Positions 38,147-46,947 of a stretch of 64,000 nt of DNA are shown here, piece by piece. Positions within the stretch are counted from its first letter, which is position 1. Each line of letters starts with the position of its first letter. Under the pieces are notes generated by a model. The model was given only the letters and a program-made list of their open reading frames with translations. It ran no database searches and was not told the DNA's origin. The stretch is from contig JAOTYE010000008.1 in assembly GCA_029862045.1 (NCBI GenBank), forward strand, positions 96,756-160,755, written 5' to 3'. Source of the stretch: Gammaproteobacteria bacterium (GTDB taxonomy: Bacteria; Pseudomonadota; Gammaproteobacteria; Steroidobacterales; Woeseiaceae). Made by a program: the position numbers and the translations under genes.

Positions 38147-39649
38147 ATGAACCATAACTCAATTACAGCAACTGGCCGCAAGCCTCTCGGGACCCCGCTG
38201 TTACCGTTGGTCTGCTTCTCGGGACTGGCGATCGTTAATCGCGGACTGAGCCTGCTGTTATTGCCTATCTATTTGAGACACATTCCACCAGCTGAATATG
38301 GTGTATTGGCCGCCGTTACCATCGTGGCGACAGTGATTGCTGTCGTATCGACACTAAAGCTCGATGCGGCCATGCGGACCTTCTATTTCGACTATTGCGA
38401 AGATCCCAACGCCTTGCGAATCTATCTCCGCCAAGTTTTCTCGACGTCCGTCTACGTTGCCGGCATCGTCTATGCTGTGATGCTAGTAACGGGCACCGAG
38501 ATTTTCAGTCTAATCTTTGCACATGAAGAACTGCGATTTTTCCCTGCTGGAGCAATCGCACTAGCAACGGCGAGTATCAATGCCTGCCTCGCAAGCTACC
38601 TAGTCTATTTGCGCAACAGTTTGCTGCTTTGGGAGCTCATACGTTGGCAGCTGCTGACAGCAACAAGTACCGTTGCGTTGCAGCTTATCTTCGTGGTCGT
38701 CCTGGACCTGGGGTTATACGGCGTATTGTGGGGGTCACTGCTGCCGGCGGCATTGACTATGTTGCTGCTCGGCATATTGCGGCCTGGCTTATTGGGCGCC
38801 CGTCCCGATTGGCGATACCTGTTGCCTTCGTTGAAGTTCTCTTTGCCACTGACTGGGCTGGGCCTGGCCTTGGCACTGGGCTCTCGGTTGGATCGCCTCA
38901 TACTTGAGCGCTACGTCGAGCTTGAAAATCTCGGTGCCTACGCGGTCCTCGTAAGTCTTTTCGGCCTGGTAGGTATCGTTCTCAATTCGCTGAATAACGC
39001 AATCCGGCCATATCTATACCCCTACCTGAAAACCCGTGCCGAGCCAGCCAACGAAACTATCGACTTATACCTAAGACTTTACGTGGCGGCTGGGTTACTC
39101 GCACTGTCGTTTGCCGTATTTCTTGGCTCGAATATACAGTTCGTGACAAATCGACCTGCTTACCTCTCGATACAGAATTGGTTGCTTTTCGGCGCGACCG
39201 CCTTCGTTCCTGTGATATTCACACAGTACTACGCTCTGTTTTATGATTTTTACAAGCGCTCCGTCGACATGACCGTGGGCATTCTCGCGCGTTTCGGCAT
39301 ATTGTTGGTATTGCTGATGCTGCTCGTGCCGAAATTTGGGATCGCCGGGGCATTATCGGCAATTCTCGTATCTGAGTTTGTGACTGCGGTCCTTTTTTGG
39401 TTCACAGTACAACGGTTATGGGCTATCAAAACGCCATTGCGAAACATTGGCACGCCACCGGCCATTTTTCTGGCCACAATTTGGTCGCTCGGCTATTTCC
39501 TATACAGCGAGGCGAAAGCGATCTTCGGCGCATTACAACTACTCGTCGTGATGGGATTCCTGCTTGCGGCGAATCGTCAAACTCTTCGAGCGATATTCGC
39601 TGAAACCAATGCACGAGAATCCACATTAAGACGTAATGATCATGACTAG
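38147..39649 (+). CDS. Polysaccharide/oligosaccharide flippase (Wzx/MATE-like)
   Basis: A 500-residue inner-membrane protein with about 12-14 hydrophobic segments. It is predicted to flip lipid-linked oligosaccharide to the periplasm. The N-terminus (GLAIVNRGLSLLLLPIYLRHIPPAEYGVL) is the classic start of the polysaccharide biosynthesis export family, and the middle has SRLDRLILERYVELENLGAY, also family-typical. I choose ATG 38147; an upstream TTG at 38123 is less likely. It begins a plus-strand glycan module with an FkbM methyltransferase, a glycosyltransferase and another methyltransferase. Confidence 0.88.
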   Translation: MNHNSITATGRKPLGTPLLPLVCFSGLAIVNRGLSLLLLPIYLRHIPPAEYGVLAAVTIVATVIAVVSTLKLDAAMRTFYFDYCEDPNALRIYLRQVFSTSVYVAGIVYAVMLVTGTEIFSLIFAHEELRFFPAGAIALATASINACLASYLVYLRNSLLLWELIRWQLLTATSTVALQLIFVVVLDLGLYGVLWGSLLPAALTMLLLGILRPGLLGARPDWRYLLPSLKFSLPLTGLGLALALGSRLDRLILERYVELENLGAYAVLVSLFGLVGIVLNSLNNAIRPYLYPYLKTRAEPANETIDLYLRLYVAAGLLALSFAVFLGSNIQFVTNRPAYLSIQNWLLFGATAFVPVIFTQYYALFYDFYKRSVDMTVGILARFGILLVLLMLLVPKFGIAGALSAILVSEFVTAVLFWFTVQRLWAIKTPLRNIGTPPAIFLATIWSLGYFLYSEAKAIFGALQLLVVMGFLLAANRQTLRAIFAETNARESTLRRNDHD

Positions 39650-39684
39650 AGTTATTCAGATCGCGAAGCCGAAGAGTTAGCAGC

Positions 39685-40464
39685 GTGCGATATTTACTCG
39701 GCTTTCTCAAATCGAAGTTCATGTATGAGTACGTGCCCGGACGGCGCCGCGGCATGATGTCGTTTTACGCAGACTTAGTGAACAAAAGGGATCTGTGTTT
39801 CGACTTAGGCTCTCATTTGGGTAACCGAGCCCATGTGTTGACGAATCTGGGTTGCGAAGTTGTCGCCGTGGAGCCGCACCCTTTTCTTGCTAACTACCTC
39901 AGGAAGAAGTTCGCCAATAATAAACATGTGATTATCGAGGAAGTCGGGCTGAGTGATAGCGAAGGTGAAGCGAAGCTCTATTGCTCTCCCAACCATCTGA
40001 CGGTATCGAGCTTAAATAGTAAGTGGGTCGAATCCCTGCATAAACTTCGCCCTCACAGCATACGGTTCAGTGAGCATTACATGATTAAGACAATTACGAT
40101 AAATCAGCTCATTCAAAAATACGGTTTGCCGAAATACTGCAAGATCGACATCGAAGGGTTGGATGTGGCGGTCCTTAGGACCCTCTCGCAACCCATCACA
40201 ATCATATCGTTCGAACACTTACCTCACTTGTTCGAGGAAACCGTCGAAGCAATAGATGTCCTCGAAGGCCTTGCAGATTATCGTTTTAATTTCTTCCCGA
40301 GAGAAACACACAAATTCCGTTTCGAAAAGCCGGTGTATAAAGGAGACCTTATCAAATCGCTGCATGAAATAGCTTCTCTCAAGTGCGCATGTGATATATA
40401 CGCATTTCGTCACGATGATGCCCGCGATCAGGATGCAGCAAGCGGGATCCAGCGCGGTCACTAG
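39685..40464 (+). CDS. FkbM-family SAM methyltransferase
   Basis: A 259-residue methyltransferase starting at GTG 39685. The SAM site is DLGSHLGNRAHVL at about 37-49, followed by VVAVEPHPFLANYLRK with the acidic ribose-binding residue. LPKYCKIDIEGLD near 150 and LRTLSQPITIISFEH near 165 are the FkbM hallmarks. These enzymes commonly O-methylate sugars. It follows the flippase by 35 bases and probably belongs to the same transcript, acting on surface glycan. Confidence 0.85.
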   Translation: MRYLLGFLKSKFMYEYVPGRRRGMMSFYADLVNKRDLCFDLGSHLGNRAHVLTNLGCEVVAVEPHPFLANYLRKKFANNKHVIIEEVGLSDSEGEAKLYCSPNHLTVSSLNSKWVESLHKLRPHSIRFSEHYMIKTITINQLIQKYGLPKYCKIDIEGLDVAVLRTLSQPITIISFEHLPHLFEETVEAIDVLEGLADYRFNFFPRETHKFRFEKPVYKGDLIKSLHEIASLKCACDIYAFRHDDARDQDAASGIQRGH

Positions 40465-40492
40465 AGAGAAGGCGTTTTAGAGGGTATTGCGA

Positions 40493-41431
40493 GTGTCGGT
40501 TCGACTACGAAACGAGCGGCTGGTGGTCACGTTGGCTACGATCCCTTCACGCGTCTCGAAAATCCGCCCCGTCATCGACTCGATCAAGGCGCAGACGCGT
40601 AAGCCTGATCAGATATACATCTGCATTTGCAAGTTCTGCGCATGGGAGCAGTCCTCATACGATGTTCCCGAATGGCTGGCCGAGGACGGCGAGGTCCAAC
40701 TTGTTGTCTCGCGGAGAGATTATGGCCCGGCGAACAAGCTGCTCAGCATGCTTCACGAGGAACCGAATCCGGCTACGCGTATCGTTATCGTCGACGATGA
40801 TTGGTCGTACAATCCGGATATGCTGGAAGTGCTCCAAGAGCGATTCGAACACTACCAGCGATGTGCGATCGGATCGTCTGGCGCCCGTCTACCTCGCAAG
40901 TGGTCCGTAATGGAGGCACGGATCGGACCGGAGATTCATGCCACGCCACAGATGCGGCATCATCTGATTTTCGTCGCCGAGTCGCCGGAGGACCATGTAG
41001 TGGACATTCTGCAGTTTGGCTTCGGAGCCATGGTACTCAGAGAATGGTTCGACGATGATATCTATGACCTGGTCCAGCCGCTCGAACCACTGTATTTCTC
41101 CGATGACGTTATGTTCTCGGGTTATCTCGAGAGCAAAGGCGTCAAACGAGTTTGCGTCTCCGGGATGCCGCTACCACGCCTCCTCGATCACTGGAACGTG
41201 CGACCGCTGCACGGCGAAGGGCGCGCGACCAGAAACTACAAAGCGGCAATTCCCGAGATCTCCTCGACGTTGAATATCTGGTCGCCGGAGACGCTATTCA
41301 ATCCTCCGCGCCCACCAGCACTCAGTGTGCTGAAATACTGGGCCCTTAGAGCAATACGAAAAGCTCATCGGGTCGCTATCAGGCCGTTGCTGCGGAGGGC
41401 CGGCCTCCCGGCGGTTCGCGAACGAAAGTAG
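40493..41431 (+). CDS. Glycosyltransferase family 2-like protein
   Basis: A 312-residue predicted GT-A glycosyltransferase. AGAGGG ends eight bases before GTG 40493, which I prefer to the TTG at 40487. The N-terminal strand VVTLATIPSRVSKIRPVIDSI begins the nucleotide-binding half. IVIVDDDW near 105 provides the DxD metal motif, and YFSDDVMFSGYL near 205 provides a likely acceptor-side acidic residue. The C-terminal end is basic. No sugar specificity can be read. Confidence 0.78.
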   Translation: MSVRLRNERLVVTLATIPSRVSKIRPVIDSIKAQTRKPDQIYICICKFCAWEQSSYDVPEWLAEDGEVQLVVSRRDYGPANKLLSMLHEEPNPATRIVIVDDDWSYNPDMLEVLQERFEHYQRCAIGSSGARLPRKWSVMEARIGPEIHATPQMRHHLIFVAESPEDHVVDILQFGFGAMVLREWFDDDIYDLVQPLEPLYFSDDVMFSGYLESKGVKRVCVSGMPLPRLLDHWNVRPLHGEGRATRNYKAAIPEISSTLNIWSPETLFNPPRPPALSVLKYWALRAIRKAHRVAIRPLLRRAGLPAVRERK

Positions 41432-41436
41432 TCCAG

Positions 41437-42183
41437 ATGCTTGGCACTCTCAAATTGAATACGATCAAGAACGTTTTGAGACGGATTCCAGGAATCCAGG
41501 CCCTTTATCGCGCGTTATGCAACGCATACTTCGAGTATCTTGTTAAACAAGCACGAACGGAACGGATATTCACGTATATCCACAAAAAAAAGCTCTGGGC
41601 CGCAATAGACTCTACGTCTGGACCAGGATCCGATAGACATCAGACACGCGCCATCACCGAGGCTCTCCCGCAAGTTTTTCGTGATTACAATATTTCGACC
41701 ATGCTCGACATCCCCTGCGGCGATTTCTGCTGGATGAACCGGGTGGATAGAGCCGACGTTGATTATCTTGGAGCAGATATTGTTCGAGATCTGATACGGG
41801 AGAACAAACAAAAGTATGAGAAGAATGATCAGCGCTTTCAAGAATTGAATTTGATTACCGACAGAATTCCAAAAGTGGATTTGATTTTTTGCAGAGATTG
41901 CTTTGTCCACTTCTCGTTTGACGACATACTTTCCGCCTTACGCAACATTTGTGATAGCCAATCCGATCTACTTCTAACCACGACATTTATCGGTCGACAG
42001 GAAAACTTCGACATTCTCACTGGGCAATGGCGGCCACTCAACCTGGCAATTGCTCCATTTCTTCTTCCTGGCCCCTTGGTAGTGATTAATGAACAATGCA
42101 CAGAAGGCAACGGCAAATACGAAGACAAGTCGTTAGCACTGTGGCTAATTGAAGATATTCGAGCGGCAATGCAAAGTGGTTAA
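41437..42183 (+). CDS. Class I SAM methyltransferase of the glycan module
   Basis: A 248-residue methyltransferase. Motif I is MLDIPCGDFCWM near 90-101, then VDYLGADIV near 108-116, and DLIFCRDCFVHFSFDDIL near 148-165 is the motif IV/V region. It follows the glycosyltransferase by five bases. It is AT-richer than its neighbours by eye, consistent with a laterally acquired glycan module. Its substrate is unknown, probably a sugar. Confidence 0.78.
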   Translation: MLGTLKLNTIKNVLRRIPGIQALYRALCNAYFEYLVKQARTERIFTYIHKKKLWAAIDSTSGPGSDRHQTRAITEALPQVFRDYNISTMLDIPCGDFCWMNRVDRADVDYLGADIVRDLIRENKQKYEKNDQRFQELNLITDRIPKVDLIFCRDCFVHFSFDDILSALRNICDSQSDLLLTTTFIGRQENFDILTGQWRPLNLAIAPFLLPGPLVVINEQCTEGNGKYEDKSLALWLIEDIRAAMQSG

Positions 42184-42239
42184 CCTGCGGCTGCAGCCGC
42201 ACTTTCGGCCTCGACACCAGGATTCAGCGCGCCGCTTTC

Positions 42240-42446
42240 CATTCCGGGGCGCTCGCCGGCTACAATGTTTACTGGGGTACGACGCCAGGAGTCTATCCAG
42301 ATTCTGTAACAGTGAATAATCCGGGCATCGCGACCTACGTTGTCGACAACCTTGCCCCGGGCACCTACGAGTTCGTTGCGACGTCTTTCAATGCGTCGGG
42401 GGCTGAGAGCGTTTATTCCAATGCCGCGACTAAACTCGTTCCGTAA
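42240..42446 (+). pseudogene. Remnant of a fibronectin type III-like domain
   Basis: One frame reads a convincing end of an FnIII-like domain: ALAGYNVYWGTTPGVYP, then NLAPGTYEFVATSFNASGAE and SVYSNAATKLVP, stop at 42444. The frame has no start; upstream it dissolves into sequence that does not continue the domain. It is therefore the 3' tail of a lost extracellular-protein gene, directly behind the glycan cluster. Confidence 0.6.
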
Positions 42447-42465
42447 CACGCCGTAAAAAAATGCT

Positions 42466-42901
42466 ATGACTATCCAACGAATCGTTGGCTGGGCGGTCAA
42501 TATCGTAATTACAGGTGCAATGGCGGGGGCTATCGTCGTGCGTGTATTGATTATCTGTAGCTGTACGTTACTGGTGGCCGCCTGTTCTCCCGGCAGCGGC
42601 AAAGGCCTCGACACAAGCGGCCGACCGATTGGCGACACGCCGGAACCGGGTGATTTGCCTACCATCGAGAACATTCAGGCCCGCGTATTCACGCCCATTT
42701 GCGTCGTATGCCACATAGGCGCCGCAGGGCCTGCGACTCGATTCCGTCAACGATCAGCAAAATCGCTACAGCGCGGTGTTGGAGATCTTCCCGGTGCAGA
42801 ACCTGCAGATACGGTTGGGTATTCGCGAGTACAACGGCATCCCGCAGAGCGACCCGCAGAATCGCAGCGAGGTTTTCGCGCAACTGCACGCGTTCTTCTG
42901 A
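42466..42901 (+). pseudogene. Frameshifted chimera: CxxCH lipoprotein head and outer-membrane-protein tail
   Basis: From ATG 42466 the frame gives a lipoprotein signal (LLVAAC), IENIQARVFTPICVVCH with a c-type heme motif, then degenerates near 42725. A +1 frame continues GLRLDSVND, which is the normal continuation of such CxxCH lipoproteins as I recall them. It then passes abruptly into RYSAVLEIFPVQNLQIRLG and ends AQLHAFF at 42901, a typical outer-membrane barrel terminus. So one frameshift and one illegitimate join have left a dead gene. Confidence 0.65.
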
Positions 42902-42918
42902 TGTGTATCAGGCGTTAC

Positions 42919-43290
42919 TCAACCTTCGTACGACACCCAGGCATCGTGCGTTTCCTTTAGCCGGACGCAAATCCTGCCATCGAAATGAGGCTTGGCCATA
43001 GCGGCGACCGCATCGTGTACGTAGCGTGCGACAAATTCCGCAGTCGTCAGTTTGCCCTCGAATTCCGCCAGCTCATCGAGGTTTCTGTAGGCGATGGGCT
43101 CAAGGGACGCCCTGGCAATGTTTCGCGCAATGCCGATATCGATGACGACATTCTTGTCGTTCAGGTCATTAGCCACGAACTCGACATCAACCACGTAGGT
43201 CGCGCCGTGCAGGTTCTGTGCCGGTCCGAACGCAGGATCGGCGAGCGAGTGGGCGATCATGACCGATTCGCGGACGGTTACCGAGTACAT
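42919..43290 (-). CDS. 6-pyruvoyltetrahydropterin synthase/QueD homologue with altered active site
   Basis: A 123-residue T-fold protein, last gene of a nine-gene minus-strand cluster. Family features: MIAHSL (H14), VVIDIG, YRNLDEL, LTTAEFVARYVH and a terminal ETHDAWVSYE with E113 and H115. The canonical Cys-x5-HGH segment is changed to PAQNLHGATY. One of the three zinc histidines is Ala30 and the catalytic Cys is absent. It is thus unlikely to be a standard PTPS, QueD or PTPS-III, and may catalyse a different pterin reaction or bind a pterin-like intermediate. It lies 13 bases after the BchC-like dehydrogenase gene. Confidence 0.78.
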   Translation of the reverse strand: MYSVTVRESVMIAHSLADPAFGPAQNLHGATYVVDVEFVANDLNDKNVVIDIGIARNIARASLEPIAYRNLDELAEFEGKLTTAEFVARYVHDAVAAMAKPHFDGRICVRLKETHDAWVSYEG

Positions 43291-43303
43291 AGCTGTCAGC
43301 CCC

Positions 43304-44245
43304 TCAATAAGTTATCAGCCAGATGAGCCCGTCTCCCTGGCGGCCATCGCGCAGCGCGTCGAAAAATGCCGGCGAGTCAGCAAATGCTACCTCGTTTGTG
43401 ATCAGCTCGTCGAAGCTCGCGTCGGCGAGCAGGTCGCTTGCGATGTCTTTTCGTGACGCGCTCGTTTCACGTCCCTGCAAATGCGCGGGAATTGTCGATA
43501 CCTGGGAGCTGAGCAATTGCACCCGGTTGCGATGAAACGCGCCGCCGAGATTGACATTGAGCGGATCGACGCCGTACCAGCTCAGCTCGACGATAATGCC
43601 GTCCGGAGCACAATGGTCGATACAAAACTGCAGCCCCGCCGCGCTGCAGCTCGAATCAATAATGCGCGCATGCGTTCCTGAGTACTGTTCCGGAGCAATT
43701 GCTTCGAATCCAAGTGCACCAGCCTTGTCCCGCCGCCACTTGTCAGTTTCGACAATGACCGGGCTCAGTTGTTTGTCCAAGCGCAGCGTGTTGGCCAGCA
43801 GAGCACCGATGTTACCGAAGCCGCACAGCATGACGTCCTGATGATCGTCGAGGCGCACATCCCAGGTTGCCATCACCACGGTTTCCATATTGCTCAGCAG
43901 CGCCGCCCGTCGCGGTGAGACCGATTCGGGGAGCGTGTAGAGGTCGTCGGCGTGGACATACGCAACCGACTGGTGCGGGTGCAGACAGTGAACGATGTTG
44001 CCACTGTAATCACGGCCGACGAGCGAGTAGCCGTACTTGATGGGAAATCCAAAGTCGCCTTCGACATAGGGAGCGTCAAGGGCAGCACCTGCAAGTGCGG
44101 CGCGGCCCGTCGCAACGAGCCGTTCGGTTCCGGTGGAGACCATGGAAAATGAGCTTTCAACGGCGACCAGCGCAGTATCGGGTGGGGGCTTCACCGCACG
44201 TAGCTCAGACTTTGTCGGGCTCGTGTGCCACAGCGCGCAGTTCAT
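43304..44245 (-). CDS. BchC-like medium-chain dehydrogenase lacking a catalytic zinc site
   Basis: A 313-residue MDR-superfamily oxidoreductase. The N-terminal domain has FSMVSTGTERLVATG near 33-47, where a zinc ADH would have GxCGSD. This Ser-x-Gly-Thr-Glu form recalls bacteriochlorophyllide dehydrogenase-like proteins. The Rossmann motif is CGFGNIGALL near 145-154. The start overlaps the RibD-like gene stop by four bases. Together with that reductase and the PTPS homologue it forms a reductive three-gene submodule. There are no other bacteriochlorophyll genes nearby, so chlorophyll biosynthesis is not implied. Confidence 0.78.
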   Translation of the reverse strand: MNCALWHTSPTKSELRAVKPPPDTALVAVESSFSMVSTGTERLVATGRAALAGAALDAPYVEGDFGFPIKYGYSLVGRDYSGNIVHCLHPHQSVAYVHADDLYTLPESVSPRRAALLSNMETVVMATWDVRLDDHQDVMLCGFGNIGALLANTLRLDKQLSPVIVETDKWRRDKAGALGFEAIAPEQYSGTHARIIDSSCSAAGLQFCIDHCAPDGIIVELSWYGVDPLNVNLGGAFHRNRVQLLSSQVSTIPAHLQGRETSASRKDIASDLLADASFDELITNEVAFADSPAFFDALRDGRQGDGLIWLITY

Positions 44246-45174
44246 ACCTGGCCCGTGATCATAATGCCGTCGTCCATGCCCGTGTAGAACGCATTACGGA
44301 ACCGGATCGCTTCATTAACAGCGTCGATCGATGGCAGTGTGAGCACCGATTTGCCGGAGCCGAACAATATCGGCGAAATATGCAGTTGCAGCCAGTTGAC
44401 AGCTCCGGCCGAGAGAAACGATTCGGTGGTCGTTGGTCCGCCTTCGATAAGGATGGAACTGATGCCTTCGGCACGCAGTAGTTCGAGCACAACGGGGATC
44501 TTCGACTCGGTGCCGTTACCGTCGTAAGTGATGACCTTCACGTCTGCGCCGTACTCGTGCCCGGGAATGCCGTTACTCGAGCGGATCAGGATAGTCTTCC
44601 GGCCTTCGACGACGGGCAGCTGTTCGGCATCGTTGAACGTGTCGCTCAGCACGATCCGGGCCGGATTTCGTCCGCTGACACGGCGCACATCCAGCGAAGG
44701 CAGGTCCTGTTTTGCCGTCGCGCCGCCGACAATGACGCCGTCGACAAGCGCACGCAGTCGATGCGCGTGCACAAGATTCGCTTCATTGCCAATCCACTTA
44801 CTGTTGCCGGACTCGGTCGCAATCCTGCCGTCAACGGACTGCGCCATGTGGGCGATGACGAACGGCCGATCCGGGAAGAAATGTTTCGCGGAGCACAACG
44901 GGACGTAGAGTTGCAAAATGCGCACGAGCCCGCGATCGGCCCCAGGGGGCAGCTGCATGACCAGACCGCCATCAACAATCGGTACTGGTGTCCAGCCGTC
45001 GAGACTTGTGCCGGCGCCGGAAAAAACCACGTCGCTGGCTTGTACTGCGTCACTGCTGTCAACAAATGCGTACGAATCATGCCGCATAGTCAGCAACGGT
45101 CCGCGCTCGTCACCCGCGGCACAGGTTTCGCGCAGATCGCGTAATACGGACCAGAGAGATTCTGAAATCTTCAC
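44242..45174 (-). CDS. RibD C-terminal/dihydrofolate-reductase-like reductase
   Basis: A 310-residue protein starting at GTG 45174. About 100 N-terminal residues have no recognised domain. The remainder is a RibD-C reductase: VIAHMAQSVDGRIAT near 104-118, DGVIVGGATAKQDLPSLDVR near 139-158 and SSILIEGGPTTTESFL near 245-260. There is no deaminase domain, so this is not riboflavin RibD. Such stand-alone reductases act on pteridine or pyrimidine-like substrates with NADPH, which fits the downstream PTPS homologue. It lies 48 bases after the hydrolase gene. Confidence 0.8.
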   Translation of the reverse strand: MKISESLWSVLRDLRETCAAGDERGPLLTMRHDSYAFVDSSDAVQASDVVFSGAGTSLDGWTPVPIVDGGLVMQLPPGADRGLVRILQLYVPLCSAKHFFPDRPFVIAHMAQSVDGRIATESGNSKWIGNEANLVHAHRLRALVDGVIVGGATAKQDLPSLDVRRVSGRNPARIVLSDTFNDAEQLPVVEGRKTILIRSSNGIPGHEYGADVKVITYDGNGTESKIPVVLELLRAEGISSILIEGGPTTTESFLSAGAVNWLQLHISPILFGSGKSVLTLPSIDAVNEAIRFRNAFYTGMDDGIMITGQV

Positions 45175-45222
45175 GCGCGCTCAATCCAGTAGCTCAGAGG
45201 CCAGATTATGATCAGAATTTCG

Positions 45223-46947
45223 TCAGTTTGCATCGACCAGCGGCGTCCCGTTTTCCCGGTAGTCGATCCGCAACTCCGGATCTTGCCCATGCGACACGTT
45301 CATCGCACGCATAAGCAACGACAGGAAACCCTGGTGTTTTATTGGCACGACCTGCAAATCGGAAATGTCCAGCGTCGGTGCAAAGCCGTTGTCAAGAAAT
45401 TCGACAATCAGATCCGGATGTCGGGCGATGACGTGAATAGGTGTGTGCTTGCCCATTGACTCCGGAGTGATCATCGGCGGCTGGTGATCACCGAAGGCGA
45501 TCAACAAGAGGTCGTCGCCAGCGTTGTCGATGATGAATTTCAGTATGTACTCCAGTTGATACTTGATGGATTGGATGTAAGCGGTGCGAGCGTCGGCATG
45601 TTTGCCGGTTGCGGCTGACGGAGCCGATTGGTCATTGAGTTGGCGCCAGTCTCCCACGACATCAAAATTGGACGTCCAGGGATAGTGCGAGTTCAACGTG
45701 CAAAAGAACAGCGAAAATGGCGAGCTCCCGGAATTGCTAATGGAATCATAAGCATAATTCAGTGAATACTGATCCGGTGCCGCGTACAGATCGTTCGGGA
45801 CGAAGAAGCTGTGCGCGTTGCCCTGGTAGTTCAGGCTGTCGAAGTCAAAGATGCGTTGTGGGCGAAAGCAACGATCAATGCTGTCCCAGTTGACGTATCG
45901 GGATGCGACGCCACCGAGTGGGCACAACAGGTTGTTCGCATAGCCGTTGCGCTCGAGAATGTGAAACAGCGACTCATAGCTTCCGAACGCACTCTTGTTG
46001 TCAAACAAACTATCGTACACGTACGCATCGTCGAACAGCGTTCCGTACGTCAGCGACGAGTAACTGAGCCATGATCCGCCCGCGAAAATCGGTGCCTCTG
46101 TAAAATTTGACGCGATGCTGTAATCGTGGGCATGCAGCTGCTCATTGAACGCCTTGGCGGTGTCCGCGATTGCCGCCCGCATTGCAGGGTCCTTGAATAC
46201 GATGCTTCCGTAAGACTCGATACAAACCAGCACGATGTCGGGCCCACGATCAAACCGAATAGCCTTGAACGGGTTCAGACGGTCAAAGTATTCCCCATCC
46301 TTGGCCACGATTCCCTTTGTGCGACGACTAAACTCGATGTTTCGATACAAGTGTAGAACAGGCGAGTACGTGACCCGCCAGATGAATTCGGAATAGAGGG
46401 CACCACGCCAGTGATACAAGCAAGGAGCAATAAGAAATGTGGCCATAAGCAGTAACGCGGGCTGGCCGTTCGGTGCAAATGCGTACGCGTATTGGACGAC
46501 GGCTTTCGCGAGCACAATCAGACCGGCGAGAAGTGCGATCGTGGCAATAACGATCAGGTAACGATAGCGATGAGCCACCGACCATCCGGCCTTCAAAAGA
46601 GCGATGTCACTGGTCAACGAGGGCGCGCGCCGGAATATCAGCAGCATAATGGTCGAGTACAAAATTTCGACGTATCCGAATACCAGTATCAGTGTGAGGC
46701 CGCCCAATGCCCACTGGGATGTCGTCTCGAAATAACTTGCGATCAGCATCAGAAATGTAAAATCGAAATTGATTCGGAACGGATCGGTGTACCGTTTTCT
46801 CGTGTACAACAGCCTGAGCGTTGCTTTGCTGAAATATTCCGTGTCTCGCAGGAATGCGAATGGATTGGGCTGTTCTCTGATATTCAGCGCGTACATGGGC
46901 AGGAAACACGCGATATTGATCAGGGCAAGTACGACGTAGAATGTCAC
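45223..46947 (-). CDS. Membrane sulfatase/alkaline-phosphatase-superfamily hydrolase (LtaS-like)
   Basis: A 574-residue protein with about four or five hydrophobic segments in the first 200 residues, then a large periplasmic domain of the LTA-synthase/sulfatase type. Metal-site landmarks are IVLVCIESYGS near 243-253, APIFAGGSWLSYSSLTYG near 290-307 with a probable Ser/Thr nucleophile, LNSHYPW near 427 and LIAFGDHQPP near 503-512. Homologues transfer or hydrolyse phospho-head groups on lipids or glycans. Its start overlaps the upstream methyltransferase stop by four bases. Next to a CDP-alcohol phosphatidyltransferase it could remodel a lipid head group (inference). Confidence 0.8.
   Translation of the reverse strand: MTFYVVLALINIACFLPMYALNIREQPNPFAFLRDTEYFSKATLRLLYTRKRYTDPFRINFDFTFLMLIASYFETTSQWALGGLTLILVFGYVEILYSTIMLLIFRRAPSLTSDIALLKAGWSVAHRYRYLIVIATIALLAGLIVLAKAVVQYAYAFAPNGQPALLLMATFLIAPCLYHWRGALYSEFIWRVTYSPVLHLYRNIEFSRRTKGIVAKDGEYFDRLNPFKAIRFDRGPDIVLVCIESYGSIVFKDPAMRAAIADTAKAFNEQLHAHDYSIASNFTEAPIFAGGSWLSYSSLTYGTLFDDAYVYDSLFDNKSAFGSYESLFHILERNGYANNLLCPLGGVASRYVNWDSIDRCFRPQRIFDFDSLNYQGNAHSFFVPNDLYAAPDQYSLNYAYDSISNSGSSPFSLFFCTLNSHYPWTSNFDVVGDWRQLNDQSAPSAATGKHADARTAYIQSIKYQLEYILKFIIDNAGDDLLLIAFGDHQPPMITPESMGKHTPIHVIARHPDLIVEFLDNGFAPTLDISDLQVVPIKHQGFLSLLMRAMNVSHGQDPELRIDYRENGTPLVDAN

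Noticed and set aside
37939..38181. 80-residue minus-strand frame across the flippase start
   Set aside because: Arg-rich, no family resemblance, and it would overlap the flippase start on the opposite strand.
43304..44245. Bacteriochlorophyll biosynthesis
   Set aside because: The BchC-like dehydrogenase stands alone; no other bch, puf or chl genes are present.
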